Below, one piece after another: positions 51,974-60,627 of a stretch of DNA of 64,000 bases (the first letter of the stretch is position 1; every line of letters starts with the position of its first letter). The stretch lies in contig OY781533.1 of assembly GCA_963677015.1 (NCBI GenBank), positions 3,658,001-3,722,000 on the forward strand. The letters run 5' to 3'. The position numbers and the translations under genes are program-made. Below the pieces are notes generated by a model. It searched no databases and was not told the DNA's origin. It worked only from the letters and a program-made list of their open reading frames with translations. The DNA comes from G963556115 sp963677015. Lineage in GTDB: Bacteria; Planctomycetota; SZUA-567.

Positions 51974-54415
51974 TTATGCAATAACTTTTGATTTTGATAA
52001 TAGGCGGTCACGATATTCTTTCCATTGCCTATCGCTGGTTAGAAAACTGAAACGTCCGCGCAGTTCAAGGAATAAATCCCAGATAGCTGTTGTTGCCCGG
52101 CTAATCAGTTTCATTCTGACAAATGTATGTAACAGGTCAAATATCAGTACATACATAATTTCTGTAGTGTCACCCTCTTTTCCTCTGGCTCGATCACTGG
52201 CTTCCTGAAGGTTTTTAATTCCGCGTAGCATTGCTGCCATATCATCGAGATATTTTGTAATTTCCGGACGTCTGAGTACTGAAGCTTCATGAATAACTTT
52301 AATAAAATCGAGTGGAACTTTTTCACCTGAACGCATTGAAGCACTTGCAATTGCAGAGGCTTTGGCAAAATCGAAACGTTCAAGAGCTGCTTTAAAGGTA
52401 TCTGCTCCCGGAGGCGGAGCCGGTTGTAGACTTTCCTGTCCGAGGGTACTCTGTTTATCTAGTATATTCAAGGCATCATTTTCATCAGGAGTCATACCGG
52501 CAGCAGCAGCAATAGCAGTGCGTAATGTCGCAGCATACATCTCCTGCTCCGGAATAAACTGCATACGGTCAATAACTGACAGCGCTTCATGGGCAGAGCT
52601 GGTTCTGATGTCAAGCTCACTTTCCAGTCTGCGAACCAGACGGTGAAGTTCATCAAGGAATAATGTTGATGCATGACCTGCAGACTGTGCCTGCATCGCC
52701 TGGAGCTCTTTTTCCCTGTTTTCAAGAGCACGGGTAAGGCGCTGTCTTTCTTGTCTTTCTGCAGTTAATTCCTGAGTTATTCTTTCAAGTTCGAAACGTG
52801 ATCTGCGGGATTCAAGATCTGAACCGGTAGTTTCATTTCTAGCTCTTTCCAATTCTTCTTTTAGTGATCGTATTTCACTGGAGATCATATTGTTGCGTGA
52901 TTCCTGTTCACGTAACTGTAATTCTAAAGAAGCTATTTCAGTTCTATGGGCTTCTGATGCTGCAAGTTTTTCGCCTTCAATCTGGCTGTATTGTTTGCGC
53001 AGAGTATTTATTTCACTGTGCAGGCTCTGTTTTTCACCGTTAAGAACATGAACCTTCTGCTGGTTTAGCGTAAGAGTATGACGTAACTCACGGGCTTCCT
53101 GATCGGCAGTAAGCCAGGCAGCCTGGAATCTGCGCGCTCTTTCTGAAAGTTGACCGAGCAGACCTGACATTTGTCCGGCGAGATTTTCAACCTCTCCAGA
53201 AGAACCGCTAAGCGCTAAACTCTCCTGAATGTTCTGCATTTGTTCCTGACTTAGTTTTGGAACTGATGCAGCAGCCTTTATTTCAGGCATAGGAGGCGGT
53301 GCATAACTTGGTTGAGTCATTTCCGGTGAAACGATAGATTCCTGTATATCAGCACTTACATCGGCTGCAGCTGATTCATATTCATCAGAATTGTATTCAA
53401 AATCATCGTCATCAGAAGAATCTATAGTATCGGTTATATCAGTCTCATCCGTAAAATCGAGATCTTCATCTTCCATGTCAGTATCATCAAAATCAAGATC
53501 ATCAATATCCGAATCACCGTCATCATCTATAGCTCCGGCAAGAAGAGAATCGATATCATCTTGTCCCATTACTCCGGCTTCATCATCTTCTTCTGGTATT
53601 TCATCTTCAATATCGTTATCTGTTTGTTCAGTACTGTCATTATCTGAAAGTAATGCGTCTATATCATCCTGAGCCATAACATTATCATTCGCAGAATTGA
53701 ACATATCATCAATACTGTTTTGATCAACAAGTGATTCTTCTGCATTATTATTTATAGCGTCAGTAAGTAAGGAATCTATATCATCCTGTCCCATAGAAGC
53801 GTCTTCGTCTTCATCCTGAGTGTTTGCTTCATTCAGTAGGGCGTCGATATCATCCTGTCCCATGGAAGCGCCTTCGTCCTCGTCCTGAGCGTTCGCTTCA
53901 TTCAGTAGGGCATCGATATCATCCTGTCCCATGGAAGCGCCTTCGTCCTCGTCCTGAGCGTTTGCTTCATTCAGTAGGGCGTCGATATCATCCTGTCCCA
54001 TGGAAGCGCCTTCGTCCTCGTCCTGAGCGTTTGCTTCATTCAGTAGGGCGTCGATATCATCTTGTCCCATAGGAGCGCCTTCGTCCTCGTCCTGAGCGTT
54101 TGCTTCATTCAGTAGGGCGTCAATATCATCCTGCCCCATGGAAGCGCCTTCGTCCTCGTCTTGAGCGTTCGCCTCATTTAACAGAGCATCAATATCATTC
54201 TGTCCCATTGGTGCACTGTCATTCTGGTCATTCGCTTCATTAAGCAAGGCATCAATATCATCCTGTCCCATCGGGGTATCATCTGTACTATTACCCGCTT
54301 CAGCAAGTAAAGCATCGATATCATTCTGTCCCATTGGTGCACTATCGCTATCGTTGTCACTTCCTAACGCATCTGCCAGAAGCTTATCGATATCTTCTTG
54401 ATCCATTTCACCCAT
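51974..54415 (-). CDS. Coiled-coil protein with 13 tandem FliM/FliN-like MGQDDIDALL peptides
   Basis: I do not recognise this 813-residue protein as a known family. Residues 4-295 contain about 13 copies of a peptide with core MGQDDIDALLNEA, each followed by an acidic spacer. Copies 4-9 are nearly identical with a period of 23 residues. The core closely resembles the N-terminal CheY-binding peptide of FliM and the start of FliN (LSQxEIDALLN). An Asp/Glu-rich region (295-360), a proline-rich hinge (365-378), a long coiled coil (about 415-580) and a helical C-terminal domain (about 585-813) follow. No signal peptide or membrane segment is present. No flagellar genes are nearby. A multivalent cytosolic scaffold is a plausible reading, but this is inference. 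AGG lies eight bases before the ATG. Confidence 0.8.
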   Translation of the reverse strand: MGEMDQEDIDKLLADALGSDNDSDSAPMGQNDIDALLAEAGNSTDDTPMGQDDIDALLNEANDQNDSAPMGQNDIDALLNEANAQDEDEGASMGQDDIDALLNEANAQDEDEGAPMGQDDIDALLNEANAQDEDEGASMGQDDIDALLNEANAQDEDEGASMGQDDIDALLNEANAQDEDEGASMGQDDIDALLNEANTQDEDEDASMGQDDIDSLLTDAINNNAEESLVDQNSIDDMFNSANDNVMAQDDIDALLSDNDSTEQTDNDIEDEIPEEDDEAGVMGQDDIDSLLAGAIDDDGDSDIDDLDFDDTDMEDEDLDFTDETDITDTIDSSDDDDFEYNSDEYESAAADVSADIQESIVSPEMTQPSYAPPPMPEIKAAASVPKLSQEQMQNIQESLALSGSSGEVENLAGQMSGLLGQLSERARRFQAAWLTADQEARELRHTLTLNQQKVHVLNGEKQSLHSEINTLRKQYSQIEGEKLAASEAHRTEIASLELQLREQESRNNMISSEIRSLKEELERARNETTGSDLESRRSRFELERITQELTAERQERQRLTRALENREKELQAMQAQSAGHASTLFLDELHRLVRRLESELDIRTSSAHEALSVIDRMQFIPEQEMYAATLRTAIAAAAGMTPDENDALNILDKQSTLGQESLQPAPPPGADTFKAALERFDFAKASAIASASMRSGEKVPLDFIKVIHEASVLRRPEITKYLDDMAAMLRGIKNLQEASDRARGKEGDTTEIMYVLIFDLLHTFVRMKLISRATTAIWDLFLELRGRFSFLTSDRQWKEYRDRLLSKSKVIA
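53795..54208 (-). repeat. Six tandem 69-base repeats inside the FliM-like array gene
   Basis: Six near-identical 69-base units encode residues 70-207 (repeat copies 4-9). Neighbouring copies (1-3 and 10-13) are more diverged and vary in length. The near identity at DNA level suggests recent expansion or homogenisation by recombination, so copy number may vary between strains. Such repeats are also prone to collapse in assembly. Confidence 0.92.
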
Positions 54416-54651
54416 AAAGCAAACCTCATAATCTTATTTATAATGTAGATAAATCAGTATAATTTTAGAATTCAATTTTATATCGTCAAATTATTCAGGT
54501 CGATTCAACTAAAAGGGAAAGTATCCGGTAGTAGTTGAGAGAATGTTATTAATTCCAATATAATAGGGAAATACCAGAGTAATTTATAAATTGAGTAAGA
54601 TAAAGAGAAGGGAATTAGTTTGAATTAATGCTAATAATAATTTATAATAAT

Positions 54652-54667
54652 ATTTGGTTATCCAAAT
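54652..54667. promoter_or_regulatory. Candidate operator of the MarR gene
   Basis: ATTTGG-TTAT-CCAAAT is a perfect 6-base inverted repeat just upstream of the MarR-type gene. It has the size and symmetry of a MarR-family operator, compatible with autoregulation. Confidence 0.4.
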
Positions 54668-54687
54668 TTATTCTGAGGATTAGAATT

Positions 54688-55104
54688 ATGATGTTACCGT
54701 CTAAAATAAGTGGCATACGCCACAAGATTAATACGTATTTACAGCATCGTCTGGAAGAATTAGGATGTAAAGGTCTGGTAACTTCTCATGGTGAAATTTT
54801 ATTCCGGTTATTTAATTATGGCCCTTTAACTATGAGTCAGATGGCTAAAACCATTAAAAGAGATCCATCAACTGTGACTACTTTAGTTAATAAGCTGAGA
54901 AAATATGATTTTATTACATTAGTGGAAAATCAGCAGGATATGCGGTCCAAATTGATCGTGCTTACACCCAAAGGTGAAGCTTTTGAAAAGGAATTTAATA
55001 AAATATCCGAGGATCTTAATAAAAATTTGCTGGCAGGAATTTCTGAAAATGAACAGAAAGTATTATTGAAGATTCTTGATAAGATGGATAGTAATTTGAG
55101 TTAG
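54688..55104 (+). CDS. MarR-family transcriptional regulator
   Basis: This is a 138-residue winged-helix regulator. It has the MarR pattern: a helical dimerisation N-terminus, GEILFRLFNYGPLTMSQMAKTIKRDPSTVTTLVNKLRKYDFI (helix-turn-helix), then the wing with a D-R pair (QDMRSKLIVLTPKGEAF). The ATG at 54688 is chosen because GAGG lies nine bases upstream and the family N-terminus starts there. The longer frame from 54628 runs through the candidate operator. It is monocistronic; neither neighbour is an obvious target such as an efflux pump. Confidence 0.88.
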   Translation: MMLPSKISGIRHKINTYLQHRLEELGCKGLVTSHGEILFRLFNYGPLTMSQMAKTIKRDPSTVTTLVNKLRKYDFITLVENQQDMRSKLIVLTPKGEAFEKEFNKISEDLNKNLLAGISENEQKVLLKILDKMDSNLS

Positions 55105-55134
55105 AGACTATATGGTTTGAAATGAGTTTAAAAA

Positions 55135-55169
55135 AAAGAAACAGATAATTATAAATTATCTGTTTCTTT
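55135..55169. terminator. Bidirectional terminator after the MarR gene
   Basis: AAAGAAACAGATAATT (55135-55150) pairs perfectly with AATTATCTGTTTCTTT (55154-55169) around a 3-base loop. It is shared with the convergent LysM gene. Confidence 0.8.
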
Positions 55170-55183
55170 ATATATAAAAGGAA

Positions 55184-55780
55184 TTAACCGCGTTTTGACT
55201 TGGTTTTTTGCCATTTAATATAAGCAGTATTTTCCTGCAACGGTTCAGGGATGTTTAATTTCATACCGCTGCGTAAATTACTGGGCTTTGTGAGATGTTT
55301 ATTGTTTTTTAAAATAACACGCCATTTATTACCATCTCCATATACTTTTTGGGCAATTCCAAATAATGTATCTCCTTGTCTGACGGTATAAGAAGTTCTG
55401 GTTTTATTTACTATAGGTTTTGAATTATCTTTTCTGTTCATTTGTTTGACATAGGATAATGCGCTGTTAATATTTGGATCGGTTGTATTCTTTTCTATCG
55501 GTTGCTTTGGAATTTTTGTATTTTTTGCACTTTTATATTCCGGCTTTTTGCTTAGTGGAATTTCAATAGGTTTTACCTTTAAGGCGATATCATCATTAAC
55601 GCCGATATACAGCATTGCCTTTTGACGTTCCTGATTTAGTGCCAGACGCTCTTCGGCTTTTTCAACGATATACCCGGACTGATGGTATTTTCCTGCCTGT
55701 GAAAATAGTAGAAATAAAAACAGAATAGCAACAATCATAGTTACTACAGTTCCTAAACGCGGCTGAATTGTTTTTGACAT
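55184..55780 (-). CDS. Membrane-anchored LysM-domain protein
   Basis: This 198-residue protein has one N-terminal membrane segment (about 11-32, VVTMIVAILFLFLLFS), a periplasmic linker rich in Lys/Asn/Pro, and a single LysM domain near the end (YTVRQGDTLFGIAQKVYGDGNKW ... LRSGMKLNIP). LysM binds peptidoglycan, so the protein probably tethers membrane and wall. The ATG at 55780 (MSKTIQPRLG) is chosen because AGGA precedes it at good distance. A longer frame from 55891 adds an unrelated cysteine-rich leader. The layout resembles LysM proteins encoded next to cell-division or envelope genes, but no partner is visible. Confidence 0.85.
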   Translation of the reverse strand: MSKTIQPRLGTVVTMIVAILFLFLLFSQAGKYHQSGYIVEKAEERLALNQERQKAMLYIGVNDDIALKVKPIEIPLSKKPEYKSAKNTKIPKQPIEKNTTDPNINSALSYVKQMNRKDNSKPIVNKTRTSYTVRQGDTLFGIAQKVYGDGNKWRVILKNNKHLTKPSNLRSGMKLNIPEPLQENTAYIKWQKTKSKRG

Positions 55781-55953
55781 AGTCTTTATCCTGTGTGCTG
55801 TAAAATTTAATACACAGAAATATCGACAACATAATACGTAAAACCTTATATTAATCTTTACTTTTCCGGTTATAGTGGAAAAGTAAAGCAAGTATTATAC
55901 TAAAACTATTATAATATTGAGTAATTAGAGCTGATTAGAAAAATAAAATGTGA

Positions 55954-56592
55954 TTAGATGTTCTGTTGTTGCAGAAAATCTGCAAAATCAGCAAATGAAT
56001 GAAATAAGTAATCGGGATTAGCGGCAGCAAGAGCGTCAATATCTGCTGTACTTGCCCAGGCTGCAGCAATAACCTGAATACCTGAGTTGTGTGATGCAAT
56101 AATATCGCTTACGGCATCGCCTATATATATAGTTTCAGCTTTATTTAAATGATGTTTGCGGATTAATTCATTTATACAATGGGTTTTAATTTCACCTGTG
56201 GGTGAGCCGGGGATAATATCATAAAAATAATGGGCAATTTTGAATTTTTCCAGTGTTATCATAGCTGTCTGCAGGCTTTTGCCGGTTACCATAGTGATAA
56301 AATGTCCTTTATCCTGTAGCATAGTTAATAATTGCGGTACACCGGGGAAAGGATGGGGCTTTTTTTCTAAAAGATATGAGTAATAATCAAGGAATGCGGT
56401 TAAACCTTCCTGCGGTTTATCCGGCAGCAGGAAGTTAATAATACCTTCTTCAGATATTCCAAAGTGGCGGCTTATTTCACTTTCACTAAGATTATGCTGC
56501 AGAAACGGGCCGATAGAATGCTGAAATGCCTTAATACATATTGGCAAGGTGTCTCCAAGGGTACCATCAAGATCAAAGATCAGATTTTTCAT
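55954..56592 (-). CDS. HAD-superfamily hydrolase (phosphoglycolate phosphatase-like)
   Basis: This is a 212-residue phosphatase with the four HAD motifs: FDLDGTLGDT, TMVTGKS (motif II T), a lysine in GEIKTHCINEL and IYIGDAVSDI. A helical cap sits between residues 15 and 85. The overall form matches Gph/PpaX-type enzymes that act on small phosphate esters such as phosphoglycolate or pyrophosphate. The substrate is not determined. It is the last gene of the TPR-coaB-DUF1844 set, 15 bases after the DUF1844 gene. Confidence 0.88.
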   Translation of the reverse strand: MKNLIFDLDGTLGDTLPICIKAFQHSIGPFLQHNLSESEISRHFGISEEGIINFLLPDKPQEGLTAFLDYYSYLLEKKPHPFPGVPQLLTMLQDKGHFITMVTGKSLQTAMITLEKFKIAHYFYDIIPGSPTGEIKTHCINELIRKHHLNKAETIYIGDAVSDIIASHNSGIQVIAAAWASTADIDALAAANPDYLFHSFADFADFLQQQNI

Positions 56593-56607
56593 AATAGGGA
56601 TTTTATT

Positions 56608-56886
56608 CTAATCGTTTTTAGCTTCTGAACGTTCACTTATCTGGGCATATCTGATTTTCAGATCATCAATCGCAGCATTCAGGTATGATGCTTCTTCATC
56701 AGTAAGATTGCCAGATGTTTTCTCTTTAAGCATGATTAACAGCTCAATTGAGTATTTGGCATTGGGAAGATCGATATCTGTGGTTCCGGCCAGAGGATTT
56801 TCAAGCATTCCAAGGTGCATAAGGGTTTGTGCGGCCATTCCGGAAGCAAACTGTAGAAATGTAGCCTTGATATTATTATTGTCCAT
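56608..56886 (-). CDS. DUF1844-domain protein
   Basis: This 92-residue protein matches the DUF1844 pattern: FLQFASGMAAQTLMHLG, a proline-containing linker, DLPNAKYSIELLIMLKEKTSGNLTDEEASYLNAAIDDLKIRY. The family is short, helical, found in diverse bacteria and without known function. It lies 8 bases after coaB and 15 before the HAD gene. Confidence 0.8.
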   Translation of the reverse strand: MDNNNIKATFLQFASGMAAQTLMHLGMLENPLAGTTDIDLPNAKYSIELLIMLKEKTSGNLTDEEASYLNAAIDDLKIRYAQISERSEAKND

Positions 56887-56894
56887 TTTTACCT

Positions 56895-57617
56895 TTATAT
56901 TTCAGTTGAAGATTTAAGACGGAGAAGTTCTTTAATTATAACAATTGCAGTATTGAATTTACTGTTATCTGTTAGCTCAATTTCTTTATGATCACGCGTA
57001 ATAATTTTTATAGTCGAGTAGTCTTTTTCAAAAGCCGCAGTAGAGTTGATTACAATCAGATCCAGACCTTTATCATTAAGCTTACGCAAACCTTCATTAA
57101 TATTCATGGTTGTATCCAGAGAAAAGCCGGCGATATGCTTTGTTTTACGGCAGGGAGTATTATTCAGTTCATACAGAATATCTCTGGTTCTTTTTAATGT
57201 AAGAGTAAATTCCTGATTATCATTCTGGATGTCAGCTTTTTTCAGTTTTGTTATACTGATTTTGCGTGGTGTAAAATCAGCAACGGCAGCACTCATGATC
57301 AGAAAATCACATTGGGGAAATAAATGATCAAGTACTTTAAACATATCATCGGCACTACGGATTTTAACCAGTGGAATTTCTGTAACTTGCTCACGTAAAG
57401 GGGTTGGCCCTAGAATAAGTAATGGCGACAATCCTAATTTTATTGCTGCATTAGCGGCTTCAATACCCATCTTACCGGTTGAGCGGTTTGTTATAAAACG
57501 TACCGGATCAATATCCTCACAGGTCGGACCACCGGTTATAAGTATAATTTGACCCGGATTTTTTCGGGCTGAACATAAAGCTTGATCTGCCTGATCTAAT
57601 AAGAGTTGTTCTGTCAT
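56895..57617 (-). CDS. coaB: Phosphopantothenate-cysteine ligase (stand-alone CoaB)
   Basis: CoaB joins 4'-phosphopantothenate and cysteine in coenzyme A synthesis. In most bacteria it is the C-terminal half of the CoaBC (Dfp) protein; here only the ligase half is present (240 residues). Motifs are ITGGPTCEDIDPVRFITNRSTGKMG (nucleotide site), SAAVADFTPRK, the LKRTRDILYEL segment and IAGFSLDT. The decarboxylase half (CoaC) must be encoded elsewhere. About 24 residues precede the domain. It follows the TPR gene by 16 bases. Confidence 0.9.
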   Translation of the reverse strand: MTEQLLLDQADQALCSARKNPGQIILITGGPTCEDIDPVRFITNRSTGKMGIEAANAAIKLGLSPLLILGPTPLREQVTEIPLVKIRSADDMFKVLDHLFPQCDFLIMSAAVADFTPRKISITKLKKADIQNDNQEFTLTLKRTRDILYELNNTPCRKTKHIAGFSLDTTMNINEGLRKLNDKGLDLIVINSTAAFEKDYSTIKIITRDHKEIELTDNSKFNTAIVIIKELLRLKSSTEI

Positions 57618-57633
57618 AATAAATTACTATGGG

Positions 57634-58362
57634 TTATTCTGCAAGGTTTTCAATATTGGCGATACCATTGACTGCAATAGAATTTTTCGGGTCGTATTTT
57701 AATGAAGTTGTGTAGGCTTTTTTAGCCTGGTCATATTTTTTTAACTTTGTGAGAGCATAGCCGGCTCCACGCAGAGCAATTGCAAGATTATGCTTCTCAG
57801 TGGGGAATTGTTGCGCCAGTTCTGCGGCATGCTGGTAACTTTTAAGAGAATTTTCATATCTTTCCAGTCTATTATAGAGATAACCTTGTTCACATAATGC
57901 TGTACTGGAATATGGAGCGAATTTTAAAAGACTTTCCAGAGTTGATAACGCTGCTCCAAGATCATTTTCTTCAACCGCAATAAAAGCCTTTAAAAATAAG
58001 ATCTTCTGTAATTCCCAACTGGTGCGTCGGACTTTTTCATCAGGGTGAGATTTAATAAAATCATCATATTGCGAATCTGATGAGACGCTGACATAAATAA
58101 TATCATTTTCTGTGAGTAGAGCTTGAAATTTTTCGAGAATTTCGAGTACTTTCTGTTTTGCGGTTTTCAGATCTCCGTCTGCAATAATCTGACTTATTTC
58201 ATCAACATTCTGCTCAAATTCTGAACCGATGCCGGCGCTTTCAACGACAATGTTCTTAATGGTAGTAGTTGTAGTATCATCTGCAGCAAAAATTGACCGA
58301 TTTGCTGAAGAAAGCAGAAATAAAGAAATTAAAACGAATAGATATTTACTGGTTTTATTCAT
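57634..58362 (-). CDS. Secreted TPR-repeat protein
   Basis: This 242-residue protein has a signal peptide (YLFVLISLFLLSSANRSIFA, cleavage near 26), a Thr-rich start and a helical middle. The C-terminal half carries about three tetratricopeptide repeats, the clearest being LAIALRGAGYALTKLKKYDQAKKAYTTSLKYDP. TPRs mediate protein contacts, and this one would act in the periplasm. It heads the minus-strand set with coaB, DUF1844 and HAD genes; a functional link is not evident. Confidence 0.85.
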   Translation of the reverse strand: MNKTSKYLFVLISLFLLSSANRSIFAADDTTTTTIKNIVVESAGIGSEFEQNVDEISQIIADGDLKTAKQKVLEILEKFQALLTENDIIYVSVSSDSQYDDFIKSHPDEKVRRTSWELQKILFLKAFIAVEENDLGAALSTLESLLKFAPYSSTALCEQGYLYNRLERYENSLKSYQHAAELAQQFPTEKHNLAIALRGAGYALTKLKKYDQAKKAYTTSLKYDPKNSIAVNGIANIENLAE

Positions 58363-58719
58363 ATAGATGACCCTTAGATGATCCTGAAGAGGATGAGAAT
58401 CGGTAACTACTTGCGCAATAAGAATATATTTAGAGTAATTATAGTTTTTTTTTATTTTGAAACAAATAGATAGTAGATAAAATATTATTTGTGTGTGTAA
58501 TTTATTGGAAAATGATAATAATATATTTATATAGTTATCTTTAAGCTGGTATTTGCCGGTATTATGGGAATAATATAATATATTTCTATTATTGAAGATA
58601 TTGGCAAATTAAGAGTTGCTGATATTTTTGATTTTTTATTCAATATTATAAACAAATAATCATAATAATGATATTGTAATAATAAATATGTAAAGGTTTT
58701 TGTTAAGAATGGAGATAGT
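58363..58719. other. AT-rich intergenic region between divergent units
   Basis: The 357 bases between the TPR gene and the first PaaK-type gene must hold both promoters. I see no coding frame, repeat or riboswitch. Two stretches that looked like sigma-54 sites failed on spacing. Confidence 0.5.
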
Positions 58720-60048
58720 ATGGGTTCGTTATGGAATGACCGTGTAGGGCAGTTAAATCCGGTCAGTGCTATGGATTATCTGCCGGTTGAAAAATTGCGT
58801 GAATTACAGCTTCAGAGGATGAAAGCTACAATTAAGTGGGCTTATGAACGTGTAGAGCTTTTTAGAAACCGTTGTCAGGAGGCTCGTCTTACACCTGATT
58901 CATTGAAAGAATTGAGTGATATCAGTAAGTTTCCATTTACAGTAAAAACAGATTTACGCGATACCTATCCATTCGGCCTTTTTGCCAGTGATATGACGGA
59001 TATTGTCCGTCTCCATGCCTCCAGCGGTACTACCGGAAAACCTATTGTTGTGGCTTATACGGACGAGGATATTAAAGTATGGTCTACAGTGATGGCACGT
59101 TCATTTGCCTGCGCTGGCCTGCATAAAGGTGATATTATTCAGAATGCCTATGGTTATGGTCTTTTTACCGGAGGGTTGGGAGCACATTATGGCGCGGAAG
59201 AATTGGGAGCGACAGTTATTCCGATATCCGGCGGTAATACCGACAGGCAGATAATGCTGATGAATGATTTTCAGTCGAATGCTATCTGTTGTACTCCAAG
59301 TTATTTCTTGCATATTATTGAACAGGCTCCGAAATTAGGTATTAATCTCAAGGATCTGCCACTGCGTGTTGGAGTTTTTGGTGCTGAGCCATGGACCGAT
59401 GAAATGGGTAGGTATGTTGAACGTGAAACCGGAATTAAAGCTATTGATATTTATGGACTTTCTGAAATTATCGGACCAGGTGTAGCGATAATGTGTCTGG
59501 AGCAGGAAGGTCTGCATATTTTTGAAGATCATTTTTATCCTGAAATTATTGATCCTGAAACCGGAGAGGTTTTACCGGAAGGTGAAGAAGGCGAGCTGGT
59601 ATTGACTACATTGTCTAAGCGGGCAATGCCGATGATTCGTTATCGTACGCGTGATATAACCTCTATTATAACCGAAAAATGCAAATGCGGCAGGACTATT
59701 AGAAGAATGCGCCGTATAGGCAGAAGAAGTGATGATATGTTTATTATTCGTGGTGTGAATGTTTTCCCATCACAGATTGAGGCTGGTTTATTGACGGTTG
59801 AAGAGGCGGTACCGCATTATCAGATTATTCTGACTCGTGACGGTGGACTGGACCAGATAACAGTAGAGGTGGAATTGACACCAAAAGCCTTTACTGATAA
59901 GGTGGCTGATCTTGAAAAACTGCATAAGAAGGTTGCACAGGCAATCGAAAAGATTATTAATATTCGTGTCTCTGTACGCCTTGTCGAACCAAATACTATA
60001 CCGCGAAGTCAGGGTAAAGCCAAGCGCTTGATTGATAAGCGTTCATAG
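58720..60048 (+). CDS. PaaK-type phenylacetate-CoA ligase, copy 1
   Basis: This is a 442-residue AMP-forming CoA ligase. It has the P-loop LHASSGTTGKP, the DIYGLSEIIGPG adenine block, a metal-binding-like KCKCGRTIRRM loop, and RSDDMFIIRGVNVFPSQIE in the C-terminal lid. It activates aryl acids such as phenylacetate, or indoleacetate in species that degrade aromatic amino acids through ketoacid oxidoreductases. A paralogue lies at 60628 and an ACT-domain gene sits between. Ring-hydroxylation genes (paaABCDE) are absent, so an anaerobic ketoacid/aryl-CoA route is more likely. Precise substrate unknown. Confidence 0.9.
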   Translation: MGSLWNDRVGQLNPVSAMDYLPVEKLRELQLQRMKATIKWAYERVELFRNRCQEARLTPDSLKELSDISKFPFTVKTDLRDTYPFGLFASDMTDIVRLHASSGTTGKPIVVAYTDEDIKVWSTVMARSFACAGLHKGDIIQNAYGYGLFTGGLGAHYGAEELGATVIPISGGNTDRQIMLMNDFQSNAICCTPSYFLHIIEQAPKLGINLKDLPLRVGVFGAEPWTDEMGRYVERETGIKAIDIYGLSEIIGPGVAIMCLEQEGLHIFEDHFYPEIIDPETGEVLPEGEEGELVLTTLSKRAMPMIRYRTRDITSIITEKCKCGRTIRRMRRIGRRSDDMFIIRGVNVFPSQIEAGLLTVEEAVPHYQIILTRDGGLDQITVEVELTPKAFTDKVADLEKLHKKVAQAIEKIINIRVSVRLVEPNTIPRSQGKAKRLIDKRS

Positions 60049-60104
60049 TATTGTTATATAAGGTTATAAAATTTAAAATAAATATAATAGAAGAGGAGTA
60101 TATC

Positions 60105-60536
60105 ATGAAAATAAAACAGGTTTCAATTTTTTTAGAAAATAAACCGGGTCACCTCAATCATGCAAGTAAAGTAATAGCTGATGCCGGGATCAATCTGGTA
60201 ACACTTTCACTCTCTGATACTGAGCAGTTTGGTATTCTTAGAATAATCGTTAAGGATTGGCAGCAGGCTGAAAAGATATTGCTTGATGCCGGCTTTGTGG
60301 TAAAGGTTACCGATGTTATTGCTGCAGAAGTTGATGATACACCGGGTGGTTTACATAAAATATTGAACGTAATTGAAAATTCAGAGATTAATATTGAATA
60401 TATGTATGCTTATACTGTAAAACGTGATAATAAAGCGGTTCTTATGTTTAGATTTGATGATGCGGATCAGGCTTTGACTATACTTGAAAAAGGTGGAATT
60501 AGTATAATAAGTCCTGCAGAATTGTTTGCGGATTAA
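60105..60536 (+). CDS. Double ACT-domain protein
   Basis: This 143-residue protein is made of two ACT domains in tandem: 1-68 (QVSIFLENKPGHLNHASKVIADAGINL) and 70-143 (AAEVDDTPGGLHKILNVIENSEINIEYMYAY). ACT domains bind amino acids and regulate enzymes. Such stand-alone proteins are often encoded beside PaaK-type ligases, consistent with sensing an aromatic or branched-chain amino acid. The ATG at 60105 has GAGGAG upstream; a longer frame from 60051 has no family sequence. It sits between the two ligase genes. Confidence 0.9.
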   Translation: MKIKQVSIFLENKPGHLNHASKVIADAGINLVTLSLSDTEQFGILRIIVKDWQQAEKILLDAGFVVKVTDVIAAEVDDTPGGLHKILNVIENSEINIEYMYAYTVKRDNKAVLMFRFDDADQALTILEKGGISIISPAELFAD

Positions 60537-60627
60537 ACTTTATTATCAGAGAATTAATTAATAATTGTAACTGGCTGTTTATGCTTGTTGCAAAGTCAAT
60601 TTTGTTTTATAGAAAGTGTGGCATACG

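Noticed and set aside
53824..54072. Plus-strand frame with repeated HSVGRRYHPVPWKRLRPRPER units
   Set aside because: It is the mirror of the 69-base repeats in the array gene; it has no ribosome site and exists only because the repeats keep the opposite frame open.
53795..54208. CRISPR array
   Set aside because: The 69-base units are contiguous coding repeats with no unique spacers, and no cas genes are present.
58608..58626. TTGGCAAATTAAGAGTTGCT as a sigma-54 site
   Set aside because: GG and GC are 13 bases apart instead of 10.
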